Assembly (NCBI GenBank): GCA_965223165.1
Contig: CBDCVQ010000013.1
Span: 62,001 to 126,000 of the forward strand
DNA from: JABDMH01 sp965223165
GTDB lineage: Bacteria; Bacteroidota; Bacteroidia; Chitinophagales; Saprospiraceae
Reading direction: 5' to 3'
Length of the DNA stretch: 64,000 bases
The notes below the pieces were generated by a model. That model was not told where the DNA came from and did no database searches. It saw only the letters and a program-made list of their open reading frames with translations. The translations under genes and the position numbers were made by a program. Of the stretch, positions 16,359 through 25,337 are shown piece by piece. Numbering within the stretch: the stretch's first letter is position 1; each line of letters begins with the position of its first letter.

Positions 16359-17516
16359 GTGTCCTGTAACATAAGTTCATTTAAATAATATAATGTTCAA
16401 TTTCTGGAAAATATAATCGGCTGATGCTGTCCATTTAAATGGCTGTGGATGCTCATTATTGGTCTGTATATATTCGTCAATACGTTGTTTTAATTCATGT
16501 ACCGAACGAAAGCTTCCCCTTCGGATGCATTTTTCAGTCAGCAGGGTAAACCATCGTTCGATCTGATTGAGCCATGAACTTCCTGTTGGTGTGAAGTGAA
16601 TATGATAATAGGGTCTTCTGGCAAACCATCGTTTCACTTTATCTGTTTTGTGAGTAGCGTAATTATCCATTACCAGATGCACTTCTATGCCCTCATCTTT
16701 GGGAATTTGTTTATCCAGTTCATTCATAAAACTGAGAAATTCCTGATGACGGTGCCTGCTTTTGCATTTACCGAACACTTCGCCGGTCAGCACATTAAGT
16801 GCGGCAAAAAGAGAGGTGGTACCATGCCGGATATAGTCGTGCGTCTGCGATTCGGGAATCCCCGGGTGCATGGGCAGTATAGGCTGGGCGCGCTCCAGTG
16901 CCTGTGTCTGGCTTTTCTCATCCACGCAAAATATCATGGCTTTTGTCGGTGGATTTAAATACAATCCGACAATATCACGCACCTTTTCTACGAAAAAAGG
17001 ATCAGTAGAGAACTTAAAATGCTCCACCAGGTGAGGTTTTAATCCAAAGGCAGACCAGATACGCTTCACCGTCTGGTGGGATAATCCTGAGGCTTTCGAC
17101 ATATCACGTGTGGACCAGTGTGTTTTTCCTTTCGGCTTCGTCTCAAGTGTTTTTGTAATAACATCCTCTATTTTCTTATCATCGATTTTTCTGGGAGCCC
17201 CGCTACGCGGAGCATCAAATAATCCGTCCATCCGATTTTTAGCGAACCGATTGCGCCATTTTCCAACTGTGATGTTCGAAATATCAAGCTTACGGGCAAT
17301 TTCCAGATTAGAAAATCCTTGCGCTGCTGCTAAAATAATGCGGGCACGTAGTGAATCACGTTGAGACGTTTTGGGCCGACGAGCTACCAGGCTTAATTTT
17401 TCTCGCTCCCAATCCTCAAGAACTATGGATACTACGGGTCTTCCTCTAGGCATCCATAAAAATAACACCTTAAAACCGTTTTATCTATTTTTTGGCGAAA
17501 TTATGTTACAGTACAC
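16359..17516. mobile_element. Complete IS630-family element
   Basis: This 1158-bp element has inverted ends GTGTCCTGTAACATAAGTTC at the left and the complement of GTGTACTGTAACATAATTTC at the right. It is flanked by the dinucleotide TA at 16357-16358 and 17517-17518, the invariable target duplication of IS630/Tc1-mariner elements. It sits 24 bases upstream of the nonulosonate operon start, so it may have separated that operon from its promoter. Confidence 0.92.
16377..17453 (-). CDS. IS630-family transposase
   Basis: A full-length DDE transposase of 358 residues. N-terminal helix-turn-helix (NLEIARKLDISNITVGKWRN), a second HTH-like region (KASGLSHQTVKRIWSAFGL), then the core with Asp in IFCVDEKSQTQAL, Asp in HLVMDNYATHKT and Glu in SSWLNQIERWF. 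I chose MPRGRPVVSI at 17453 as start, since the ATG at 17468 lies only 48 bases from the inverted end. Confidence 0.92.
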   Translation of the reverse strand: MPRGRPVVSIVLEDWEREKLSLVARRPKTSQRDSLRARIILAAAQGFSNLEIARKLDISNITVGKWRNRFAKNRMDGLFDAPRSGAPRKIDDKKIEDVITKTLETKPKGKTHWSTRDMSKASGLSHQTVKRIWSAFGLKPHLVEHFKFSTDPFFVEKVRDIVGLYLNPPTKAMIFCVDEKSQTQALERAQPILPMHPGIPESQTHDYIRHGTTSLFAALNVLTGEVFGKCKSRHRHQEFLSFMNELDKQIPKDEGIEVHLVMDNYATHKTDKVKRWFARRPYYHIHFTPTGSSWLNQIERWFTLLTEKCIRRGSFRSVHELKQRIDEYIQTNNEHPQPFKWTASADYIFQKLNIILFK

Positions 17517-17518
17517 TA

Positions 17519-18132
17519 GTCTCTTGGAGAATTCAGGTTCACATTGGTCTATTCGGGCCATTATATCGACATTTGACATGGCTGGATAGCAGTCATAAGT
17601 TGGGGCACTCGGGGAAGCTGCCTTTTTCATGCATGAGACATTAGCCCTTCAAATCGAATTCTTGTTTGGGGAACACGAGAAAAGTAAGGGCACAAATGTG
17701 AGACTGATCTTGTCATATTTCGATGTGATTGATCCGGTTCAATCCCCAAAGATATAGATCTTTTGCAACATATAACAAAGGCACGTTCGTCCATGTTCGT
17801 CCATGATAAAGCAGCAAAAATGGCAAGTTTAGTAGATGTGTAAGACTTCAGACCATTACTTCGTGATCCTTGCGTTCTGTTGCACCATACAAGGTCCATG
17901 GAATTGATTTCGGATAGAAGTATCTGGATCAAAGATTGTCCCTGCGGGCGAGAATCCCGTTCGGAAGGGAGGTCGTGAACCACTGGAAGCGAGTCTTGCG
18001 TAGTCAACTGAGAAGTTGGCACGAAGCGTAGACTGCAAAGCTTGTCATTCCCTCTCATAGTATGCTGACACCAATCCTGGCAAGGTCGCCAATACCGATC
18101 TATAAGATGACTACGGTTCGTAAGCTCTACCC
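17519..18132. other. 614-bp degenerate region, no recognised gene
   Basis: This region lies between IS630 and the deacetylase-like gene. A minus-strand frame of 169 codons spans 17627-18136 (for example KSYTSTKLAIFAALSWTNMD), but the text looks compositionally odd and matches no family I know. A tandem GTTCGTCCAT duplication occurs near 17784. Probably a decayed gene, possibly a transposase or glycan enzyme. Confidence 0.4.
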
Positions 18133-19374
18133 TCACACCTCACACCTCAACCCCCTCATCCACACCTCCAACCAATCCCCATACTTCACCTCCGAAAGGT
18201 AGTTATTGTGCCAAAGCATCGACAGCAGGCAGTCGGTCCCATGCCGGTCAAGGAATGAAGCGAGTTTGCCCTGTGCCTCGCTGGGCGACAGTCCCGACTT
18301 CATCAAGGTGACGTCCATGACATGTAGCGGCACCTCGATCACGGCAAAGGGCCGATCACGCTGTAGATCATACGGCTGGAGAGGCAAACCATAGGAGTTG
18401 CGAAAGCCGATGACCTCCGAGAAGCCGGCAGTGTGGTCTTCCTGAATACCCGCACGGTCGCAGGCAGCCCAGATGTCCGGCAGTTTGCCATGCAGGTAGT
18501 GGTTTCGATTAGCGGTGACATGCGTGCCGAGCTGATCTCGTTCCTGGGCGAGGCCGGGGCTGCCCAGGCTTTGATGTAGTTGTATGACGTGACCAGCATG
18601 CTCTAGGAGTTGCAAGTAGGCGCGGACCTTCGGGCTCGAGATGTCGTAGTTGGCATTTTCGATCGAAGAGCCGTCGCTGACGTGGTAGAGTGCTTGGTTT
18701 ACCATCCAGAAGAAGATGGCGGTGCGGTCTTGCTCAGCGTGAAGGCGCAGTATCTTTTCAAACAATTGCCGATCCTGATCCCGCCAGATTTCCCGCAACA
18801 GCAGCCGCAGAATGGTGCCTAGGCGCAATCGTCTGATGGCCGTCTTGAGGTCTGGCCAGATGCTGTGTACCAGTGTATCGATGTCATGGGAATGCAGTAT
18901 TTGCGTGGGCCTGGATTGGCGTTTGAGATGCTGCAATTGCGGGATGGCTTGCTGCAGTTTGATGAGATACTCCAGCACCAGATTTCGCTCCACACAAGTG
19001 AACTTGTGCTGATAGCTGCGGTCGTATCGAAAGCGCTCCAAGGCATCGAAGCAGGAGGGATCTTGGACTTGCTCCTGCAGGTAGTGGGCCATGTAGGCGC
19101 AGGTACCCAGGTAATCTGGGTCTCCTTGACGGGTTCTGATCAACGGCTCCTCTACCATCAAGGATTCATGGCGGAGTTCTTGATCGCCGATCGCTTGCAG
19201 CAGAGGCTCGGAGATCTGAATATCAGCCTTTTGGGCAGTACCAATGGTAAGATGCGCCGCTTCAGAACCAAAGCGGATCGTCACCTCAAAATGGTTGGAG
19301 AGTAACGAGAAGGTCTGCTCAATCAGGCCCTTGGCCGGCGATGGTAGATCTACATGGACGGTGAGCTCGGTCAC
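18133..19374 (-). CDS. Polysaccharide-deacetylase-like protein of Bacteroidota
   Basis: A 413-residue protein. The N-terminal 120 residues (MTELTVHVDLPSPAKGLIEQ, later DYLGTCAYMAHYLQEQ) resemble the DUF7033-type region found before deacetylase-like domains in Bacteroidota glycan clusters. ILHSHDIDTL takes the place of the TxDxD metal motif of NodB-type deacetylases, and EVIGFRNSYGLPLQPY is like the later R-containing motif. A catalytic role in removing acetyl groups from a surface sugar is possible but not proven. It lies 9 bases after the acetyltransferase gene, in the same operon. Confidence 0.55.
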   Translation of the reverse strand: MTELTVHVDLPSPAKGLIEQTFSLLSNHFEVTIRFGSEAAHLTIGTAQKADIQISEPLLQAIGDQELRHESLMVEEPLIRTRQGDPDYLGTCAYMAHYLQEQVQDPSCFDALERFRYDRSYQHKFTCVERNLVLEYLIKLQQAIPQLQHLKRQSRPTQILHSHDIDTLVHSIWPDLKTAIRRLRLGTILRLLLREIWRDQDRQLFEKILRLHAEQDRTAIFFWMVNQALYHVSDGSSIENANYDISSPKVRAYLQLLEHAGHVIQLHQSLGSPGLAQERDQLGTHVTANRNHYLHGKLPDIWAACDRAGIQEDHTAGFSEVIGFRNSYGLPLQPYDLQRDRPFAVIEVPLHVMDVTLMKSGLSPSEAQGKLASFLDRHGTDCLLSMLWHNNYLSEVKYGDWLEVWMRGLRCEV

Positions 19375-19383
19375 GATGCCGTT

Positions 19384-19968
19384 TTAGCTGACCATATCCA
19401 CACCATCCTCCTGAAGCACATACACCTCCCCACTCTCCGGGCATATCGCCTTCCCTGCCGAATCAAACCGGAGGCGATGACCATATCGACTCATCCAGCC
19501 CACCAGCCTCCCCGGATTGCCGAACATGAGAGCAAATGGAGCTACATCCCTCGTGACGACGGTACCTGCTCCGATGAAGGCGTAGCGACCTAGCCGACGG
19601 CCGCAGATGATGGTCGCATTGGCGCCGATGCTCACCCCTTGCTCTACATAAGTCTCCAAGTAGGAGTCCCGGCGGTTGACCGCACTGCGGGGATTGATGA
19701 CATTGGTGAAAACCACGCTAGGTCCTAAGAAGACATCGTCCTCGCAGATGACACCGGTGTAGATGGAGACGTTGTTTTGCACTTTGACATTGCGTCCGAG
19801 TCGCACGTCCTTGGCCACAAAGACATTCTGACCGAGGCTGCAGCCATCACCCAGGACGGCACCGCCCATCACGTGGCAAAAGTGCCAGATCTTGGAGTCA
19901 GCGCCAATGATCGCACCCTCGTCAATGACGGCGGTCGGATGTGCATAGTATGACTTCTGGGCCTCCAT
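19384..19968 (-). CDS. WbpD/WlbB-like sugar N-acetyltransferase
   Basis: A 194-residue left-handed beta-helix acetyltransferase with hexapeptide repeats from the start (YYAHPTAVIDEGAIIGADSK, IWHFCHVMGGAVLGDGCSLG) and the family text VVFTNVINPRSAVNR and GANATIICGRRLGRYAFIGAGTVVT. WbpD/WlbB acetylates the 3-amino group of UDP-GlcNAc3NA to give UDP-GlcNAc(3NAc)A. Its start codon overlaps the stop of the aminotransferase gene (TAATG), which is the expected partner enzyme. Confidence 0.85.
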   Translation of the reverse strand: MEAQKSYYAHPTAVIDEGAIIGADSKIWHFCHVMGGAVLGDGCSLGQNVFVAKDVRLGRNVKVQNNVSIYTGVICEDDVFLGPSVVFTNVINPRSAVNRRDSYLETYVEQGVSIGANATIICGRRLGRYAFIGAGTVVTRDVAPFALMFGNPGRLVGWMSRYGHRLRFDSAGKAICPESGEVYVLQEDGVDMVS

Positions 19969-21110
19969 TAGGATTGGAAATAGGCCAGGAAGGACTGGGC
20001 AATGTGTGCTTGCAGCGCCTCATCCAACTCCGAATGCATGGGCAACGAGATGACGGTCTGACAAAGCTGCTCGGTGACCGGTAATCCCTCGGGAGGTCCC
20101 TCCCAGTAGGGAGCGTAGCCCTTCTGACGGTAGAGAGGTACCGGATAATAAATCATCGAGGGAATGCCTCGATCCAGGAGGTGTTGCTTCAATGCATCCC
20201 GATCGCCGGCCGGTACCTGCAGGGTGTACTGGTGAAAGACGTGTGACGAGTAGGAGGCACGGGCCGGTGTTTGGATCTGTTCGTGGTTTTTGAAGTGGCT
20301 GTCGTACCGATCCGCCGCATCTCTTCTGGCCTGGCAATATCCGTCGAGTCGCGGTAGCTTCACCCGAAGGATGGCCGCCTGGATCGCGTCCAGCCTAGAG
20401 TTGACCCCAACTACGTCGTGATAGTAGGTCTTCGCCTGGCCGTGATTAGCCACCATTCGGATTTGCTGAGCGAGCGCCGCATCATTGGTACAGATTGCAC
20501 CGCCGTCACCGTAACAGCCCAGATTTTTGGACGGAAAAAAGGAAGTACAACCAATGTGGCCAATGGTACCCGACTTTCTAGTGGTGCCATCGCTAAAGGT
20601 GTAGTCACTACCGATGGCCTGTGCATTGTCTTCTACGACGTATAAGTTGTGCGCTTTGGCGATCTCCATGATGCCCTCCATGGGTGCAGCCTGGCCATAG
20701 AGGTGTACGGGCACAATCGCCTTGGTCTTGTCCGTGATTGCCCGTCGGATCTCGGGTAGGGTGACATTAAAGTTGTGTGGATCCACATCGACCATCACCG
20801 GCTTGAAGCGGAGGAGGCCGATCACCTCGGCAGTGGCGACGTAGGTGAAGGTCGGTACGATTACCTCATCGCCCGGCTGCAAGCCGAGGGCCATCAGGGC
20901 AATCTGCAATGCGTCGGTGCCATTGGCGCAGGAGATCACATGATCGGCGCCCAGGTAGGCCGCCAGCTCTTCTTCAAAAGCCTGCACGACAGGCCCCTTG
21001 ATGTAGCGAGTCGACCTGATGACCTCCAGTACCGCTTCGTCAATCTCAGACTGGATCTTCTCGTACTGGGTCTTCAAGTCAACCATCGGTATCGGCTGCG
21101 TGATATTCAT
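19968..21110 (-). CDS. DegT/DnrJ/EryC1 sugar aminotransferase (WbpE/WlbC-like)
   Basis: A 380-residue PLP-dependent aminotransferase. It begins IPMVDLKTQYEKIQSEID, with CANGTDALQIALMALG, VPVHLYGQAAPMEGI, VVEDNAQAIGS and the PLP lysine in SFFPSKNLGCYGDGGA. This pattern is that of WbpE-type enzymes, which transaminate a UDP-3-keto-GlcNAcA. The first ATG overlaps the preceding oxidase gene by 4 bases. The dehydrogenases WbpA and WbpB that would make its substrate are not in this window. Confidence 0.88.
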   Translation of the reverse strand: MNITQPIPMVDLKTQYEKIQSEIDEAVLEVIRSTRYIKGPVVQAFEEELAAYLGADHVISCANGTDALQIALMALGLQPGDEVIVPTFTYVATAEVIGLLRFKPVMVDVDPHNFNVTLPEIRRAITDKTKAIVPVHLYGQAAPMEGIMEIAKAHNLYVVEDNAQAIGSDYTFSDGTTRKSGTIGHIGCTSFFPSKNLGCYGDGGAICTNDAALAQQIRMVANHGQAKTYYHDVVGVNSRLDAIQAAILRVKLPRLDGYCQARRDAADRYDSHFKNHEQIQTPARASYSSHVFHQYTLQVPAGDRDALKQHLLDRGIPSMIYYPVPLYRQKGYAPYWEGPPEGLPVTEQLCQTVISLPMHSELDEALQAHIAQSFLAYFQS

Positions 21111-22309
21111 AGGTTTATTTTAGTAGTTAGGCGATGTAAGATCTCTTTTCCAATGGCCAAGGAGGCAGTGGCAGCAGGCGAAGGAGCATTCAAAACGTGC
21201 AAGCCTCTTTCCGCTTCCAAAATTAGGAAATCATCGACCAAATTGCCATCGCGATCACAGGCCATGGCCCGCACCCCGCTTCGACCTCTCACCGCATGTC
21301 GGACCTCGATCGCCGGAACCAGTCGCTGGAGCGATCGCAAAAAGTATGCCTTCGAATAGGATCGTCTCATCTCCTGCCAACCGGTGCGCCAGTAGCGGGC
21401 CGCCAATATGCGAAATCCGCGATGCCGTAAGGTCTGCATCAGCTCTCCGACATGGATCTCGTTGTGATGGTATCCCTCTCTTCTGAAGGCAAGCACCGCG
21501 TTGGGGCCCGCTTCGATCTCTCCCTCAATGGTGCGGGTAAAGTGCACCCCAAGAAAAGGGAAGTTTGGATCAGGCACGGGGTAGATAAGGTGGTTAACCA
21601 GATGCCTGGCCTCGGGCGTCAGCGTGAAGAACTCTCCCCGAAAGGGTAGGATCTGGTAAGGCAAATCCTCCATATGCCGGGCGGCCAGCACGTCTGCGTA
21701 GAGTCCGGCACAACTGACGAAGTGCTTGGTCCGTACCTCTTGTCGTCTGGAAGTGATCACCACCTCCTCGGCGGACTGCCGGATGTCCATGACCTGGAAG
21801 CCGGTCTGTACCGTACCACCCAATCGCGCAAACTGGGCCGCCATGGCTCCGGCCACCTTGCCATAATTGACGATGCCGGATTGGGGCACCCGGATCGCAC
21901 GCAGGCATTTGACATGTGGTTCCACCTCCCGAGCTTGGTCGGGTTCCAACAATTGCAGTCCCTGCAAGCCGTTCTGCGTCCCCCGCTGGTGGATCTTGGC
22001 TAGCGAATCCAGTTCCCTGGGCTCGGTAGCTACGATGAGTTTGCCACAGATGTCATATTCGATCTTATGCTGATCGCAGAAGGTGATCAACTGCGCGTAG
22101 CCCTGACGGCAGAGGGTAGCTCGCAGACTGCCGGGCTGATAGTAGATGCCGGAGTGGATGACCCCGCTATTGCGGCTACTTTGATGCCGGGCTACTGCCG
22201 GTTCCTTCTCCAACACGCAGAGGTCCAGGTGCGGATGAGCTTCCTTCAGTTGCAGTGCTACGGATAGCCCCACGATCCCTCCGCCAATGATAACCGCATC
22301 ATAGTGCAT
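21107..22309 (-). CDS. lhgO: L-2-hydroxyglutarate oxidase
   Basis: A 400-residue FAD-dependent oxidoreductase with N-terminal dinucleotide motif DAVIIGGGIVGLSVALQL and the family-specific sequences EKEPAVARHQSSRNSGVIHS and GIYYQPGSLRATLCRQG. The C-terminus contains GRSGVRAMACDRDGNLVDDF. LhgO oxidises L-2-hydroxyglutarate to 2-oxoglutarate and passes electrons to the membrane quinone pool. The start MHYDAVIIGG at 22309 is preferred over an ATG 20 codons upstream. Its coupling to the aminotransferase gene is curious, because the reactions are unrelated. Confidence 0.9.
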   Translation of the reverse strand: MHYDAVIIGGGIVGLSVALQLKEAHPHLDLCVLEKEPAVARHQSSRNSGVIHSGIYYQPGSLRATLCRQGYAQLITFCDQHKIEYDICGKLIVATEPRELDSLAKIHQRGTQNGLQGLQLLEPDQAREVEPHVKCLRAIRVPQSGIVNYGKVAGAMAAQFARLGGTVQTGFQVMDIRQSAEEVVITSRRQEVRTKHFVSCAGLYADVLAARHMEDLPYQILPFRGEFFTLTPEARHLVNHLIYPVPDPNFPFLGVHFTRTIEGEIEAGPNAVLAFRREGYHHNEIHVGELMQTLRHRGFRILAARYWRTGWQEMRRSYSKAYFLRSLQRLVPAIEVRHAVRGRSGVRAMACDRDGNLVDDFLILEAERGLHVLNAPSPAATASLAIGKEILHRLTTKINL

Positions 22310-22489
22310 GCTGCGCAAAATAGGCAAAATCGCATATGGATAAAGGGATGTGGTCAGAGGCCTGGACACATCACACGGTGCGTGGCCCAGATGGCAATGT
22401 GGAAAGTAGCTCTGTCAAACTTGGCACAGTGACTTAGACACCTTGAACACTTGCCAGGGCCTGTTATCTTCGTGGGAAAAGACAAAGCA

Positions 22490-23269
22490 ATGAAAGACTA
22501 TCCAGCGCTACGGACCGTCCTGGAAGACCGAATTCTCATCATCACGATCGACAGACCGGAGTCGCTCAACGCAATGAATGCGGATGTCATGCACTCGCTA
22601 AATGACCTATTCCAGCTGATACCCGGTCGAGAGGACATCAGTGGGGTCATCGTGACGGGCGCCGGCGATCGGGCGTTCGTTGCTGGAGCAGATATCAAGA
22701 GCTTTTCGTTTGAAGGGGACGCAGGGGAGCAAAATAGCCTGTTTGGGCACGAGACGCTGAATCTGGTCGAAAGCTGTCCAAAACCCGTGGTGGCCGCTGT
22801 CAATGGATTTGCCTTGGGTGGAGGGTGTGAGCTGGCTATGGCCTGCCACATGCGCATCGCAGGCAAGCATGCCAAATTTGGCCAGCCGGAGATCAATCTG
22901 GGCTTGATCCCAGGGTACGCAGGTACCCAACGCCTGCCCGAGTTGATTGGGAAAGCTAGGGCCCTGGAGCTGCTACTGAGCGGCCGCATGATTGATGCAG
23001 CGGAAGCATTGGCCCTTGGATTGGTAAACCAGGTGGTGGAGACGGGCGAAGAGGTGCCGGCAGCGATGAAGTTGCTTAAGAAGATGGCGGAAAAGGCCCC
23101 GCTGGCCGCGGAGAAGATCATTGCTTTGGTCAACCTTCACTATCAAGATCGGGCGGCTGCTTATCGGGCAGAAAGTCAAGCGTTTAATGCTTGCTTCAAG
23201 ACCGAGGACGCCCGCGAGGGCGTGGATGCCTTCCTGGAGAAGCGCAAGCCGATCTTCAAGGGGCGTTAA
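22490..23269 (+). CDS. Enoyl-CoA hydratase/isomerase family protein
   Basis: A crotonase-fold protein of 259 residues. Oxyanion-hole segments AFVAGADIKSF and GFALGGGCELAMACHMRIA, the catalytic Glu region FGQPEINLGLIPGYAGTQRL and the C-terminal FLEKRKPIFKGR are all typical of short-chain enoyl-CoA hydratases. The start MKDYPALRTVLEDRILIITI at 22490 gives the normal length. It converges on wzt with a 4-base overlap and seems unrelated to the flanking glycan genes. Confidence 0.88.
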   Translation: MKDYPALRTVLEDRILIITIDRPESLNAMNADVMHSLNDLFQLIPGREDISGVIVTGAGDRAFVAGADIKSFSFEGDAGEQNSLFGHETLNLVESCPKPVVAAVNGFALGGGCELAMACHMRIAGKHAKFGQPEINLGLIPGYAGTQRLPELIGKARALELLLSGRMIDAAEALALGLVNQVVETGEEVPAAMKLLKKMAEKAPLAAEKIIALVNLHYQDRAAAYRAESQAFNACFKTEDAREGVDAFLEKRKPIFKGR

Positions 23270-24477
23270 GTGGTTTCAACGTGCCAGGAGTAGGGAATCA
23301 ACGTATAGAAATGTGGGGCAGGCAGGTTGGATGAGGGGTAGAAAGCGCCCGGACGAACCTGCAGTACGGCGGCTCTTGGAATGTAGTCAGCCAGTTGGCC
23401 CTTGACGAGGGCCTCCAGATCCAGGTAATAACTTCCTTGGTTGAGCGGCAGGCGGGGTATCCGGCATTGGGCGACTCCCGCAGCGGCAAATGGCTGATGC
23501 GGGGAGACACTCATCCGTGACATACAGGAGAACAGCCGCTCCCCCGTCTGCGCGAAGAAGTGGACCCGGAAGTTGAGCCCAGACAGGGCCTGTGCGGACT
23601 GAAAGGACAGTTGGATGGTGAGATCGGCACCACTCTCGCAAGCGGAAAAGGCCTGACCGTTACTGAGTAGTGTGACCTGGCTGAATCGTAGCATCCCATT
23701 GCCCTGCCGGCTGTCAGGTAGCCCAAGGTCGGGCCGGTGGTCTAGCACATCCTGCAGATAACGGTTTACCGTCCGGGTGGCTAGATCATCCAGGACGATC
23801 CGTCCGCGATGGAGATAGATCGCCCGAGTGCAAAGATCTTGCACCGCCTCCATATCGTGGCTGACCAATAGCACCGTCCGACCGGTGGCAATATGCTGTT
23901 TGATCTTTTCGTAGCACTTCTTGCGAAAGGCTGCGTCTCCCACAGATAGCACCTCGTCAATGATCAGGATATCCGGATCTAGGTGAGCGGCCACGGCAAA
24001 GGCCAAACGGACGTACATACCACTCGAGAAGTGCTTTACCGGGGCATCGAGATGCGCCCCGACACCAGCGAAATCTACGATCTCCTCCATTTTGGCCTTG
24101 ATTTCTCTGCGGCTCATGCCCAGTATAGAGCCATTGAGGAAGATGTTTTCGCGTCCGGTGAGCTCGGGATGAAACCCTGTGCCGACCTCTAGCAGGGTGT
24201 TGACCTTGCCGCGGATCTCGATGGTTCCGCTGGTCGGCGTGGTGATTCTTGAAAGCAGTTTTAGGAGCGTACTCTTGCCGGATCCATTGGGCCCGATGAT
24301 GCCAAGTACTTCTCCGGGTGCCAATTGAAAGGAAATGTCGCGCAGCGCCCAGAACTGCTTCCTTCTCCGCCTCCGCAGCTGCAGCACCCGTTGGGCAGCG
24401 GACCGAAAAGATGTCTGCGGTTGGTCGTGCAGAAAAAACTGCTTGCTGATGCGGTCGACTCGTATGGCTGCCTCCAT
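23266..24477 (-). CDS. Wzt-type polysaccharide ABC exporter, ATP-binding subunit
   Basis: A 403-residue protein. The nucleotide-binding domain (about residues 1-235) carries Walker A IIGPNGSGKSTLLKL, the signature FSSGMYVRLAFAVA and Walker B DILIIDEVLSVGD. The C-terminal 150 residues form an extra beta-rich domain like Wzt_C, which in known systems recognises the cap of the O-antigen chain. With the permease 8 bases upstream it should export a finished surface polysaccharide across the inner membrane. Confidence 0.9.
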   Translation of the reverse strand: MEAAIRVDRISKQFFLHDQPQTSFRSAAQRVLQLRRRRRKQFWALRDISFQLAPGEVLGIIGPNGSGKSTLLKLLSRITTPTSGTIEIRGKVNTLLEVGTGFHPELTGRENIFLNGSILGMSRREIKAKMEEIVDFAGVGAHLDAPVKHFSSGMYVRLAFAVAAHLDPDILIIDEVLSVGDAAFRKKCYEKIKQHIATGRTVLLVSHDMEAVQDLCTRAIYLHRGRIVLDDLATRTVNRYLQDVLDHRPDLGLPDSRQGNGMLRFSQVTLLSNGQAFSACESGADLTIQLSFQSAQALSGLNFRVHFFAQTGERLFSCMSRMSVSPHQPFAAAGVAQCRIPRLPLNQGSYYLDLEALVKGQLADYIPRAAVLQVRPGAFYPSSNLPAPHFYTLIPYSWHVETT

Positions 24478-24485
24478 CTCCTACA

Positions 24486-25301
24486 TTAAATGATGTCTGC
24501 CATCGTCTTTTCTACCCGGAGAAAGTACAGCATACCACCCACCAGGAGTAAAATGGTGGCGGAAAGTGAAATGAGCACCTCCAATTGTGGAAACGGTCCG
24601 CCAAAGAAGCACCAGCGGAAGCCTTCCAGCACTCCCGTCAACGGATTGACCAAAAAGAATATCCTATAGCTGGGATCCACAGCCGCGACGCTGTAGGCGA
24701 CCGGACTGGCATACAACCCCACCTGTAGCAGAAACGGGATCACATGGTGAAAGTCGCGGTACCGTACGCTCATGGCACTGGCCCAGATACCTCCGGAGAC
24801 CCCAAGAAGGACAGTGAGCAAGAGGAAGAGAGGCAGATAGATGATATGGCCGGAAGGGGCAAAGCGCTGACCGATCAACAGTAAAATGACGAGAAGGAGC
24901 ACGACCAGCAGATCCAGCAGCGCGGCAATCGCTACGGAAAAGGGCAGCAGTAACCTTGGGAAGTAGATCTTTTTGATCATCTCCTGCGCTGAGAGCACGG
25001 ATCTACCCGCTCCCGATACGACCCGAGAGAAGTAAGTCCAGGCGCTTAGTCCCACCACAGTGAAGAGAAACGGATCGATGCCCTGCGTATCCATCTTGGC
25101 TATCCGGCCAAAGACAAAGCCCAGTATAAGCAGGGTGACTAAAGGATTGATGAGGATCCAGAGAAAGCCCACGAGCGTCTGGGCGTATTGTGCACGTAAG
25201 TTGCGATAGGTGAGTGCCCATAGTAACCGCTGGTATTGACGTAGATCGCGGAGATAGCCTAAGAGGCCTGTCCCTCTCGACGTAATAACCACCTTCTGCA
25301 T
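24486..25301 (-). CDS. Wzm-type polysaccharide ABC exporter, permease subunit
   Basis: A 271-residue ABC-2 permease with an N-terminal amphipathic stretch (DLRQYQRLLWALTYRNLRAQ), then six predicted membrane helices including GFLWILINPLVTLLILGFVF and LLDLLVVLLLVILLLIG. PFLLQVGLYASPVAY and YRIFFLVNPLTGVLEGFRW are well-known Wzm/TagG motifs. It forms the channel for the ATPase encoded next. Two surface-glycan export routes (Wzx and Wzm/Wzt) therefore occur within 25 kb. Confidence 0.9.
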   Translation of the reverse strand: MQKVVITSRGTGLLGYLRDLRQYQRLLWALTYRNLRAQYAQTLVGFLWILINPLVTLLILGFVFGRIAKMDTQGIDPFLFTVVGLSAWTYFSRVVSGAGRSVLSAQEMIKKIYFPRLLLPFSVAIAALLDLLVVLLLVILLLIGQRFAPSGHIIYLPLFLLLTVLLGVSGGIWASAMSVRYRDFHHVIPFLLQVGLYASPVAYSVAAVDPSYRIFFLVNPLTGVLEGFRWCFFGGPFPQLEVLISLSATILLLVGGMLYFLRVEKTMADII

Positions 25302-25337
25302 GAAATGTTGGATTGGTTTGGGTGAGACCTCGGCATG

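Noticed and set aside
17627..18136. 169-codon minus-strand gene
   Set aside because: No start context, odd composition and no family resemblance; reported only as a degenerate stretch.
22498..23133. 211-codon minus-strand frame
   Set aside because: Shadow of the enoyl-CoA hydratase gene, Ser/Ala/Pro-rich with no motifs.
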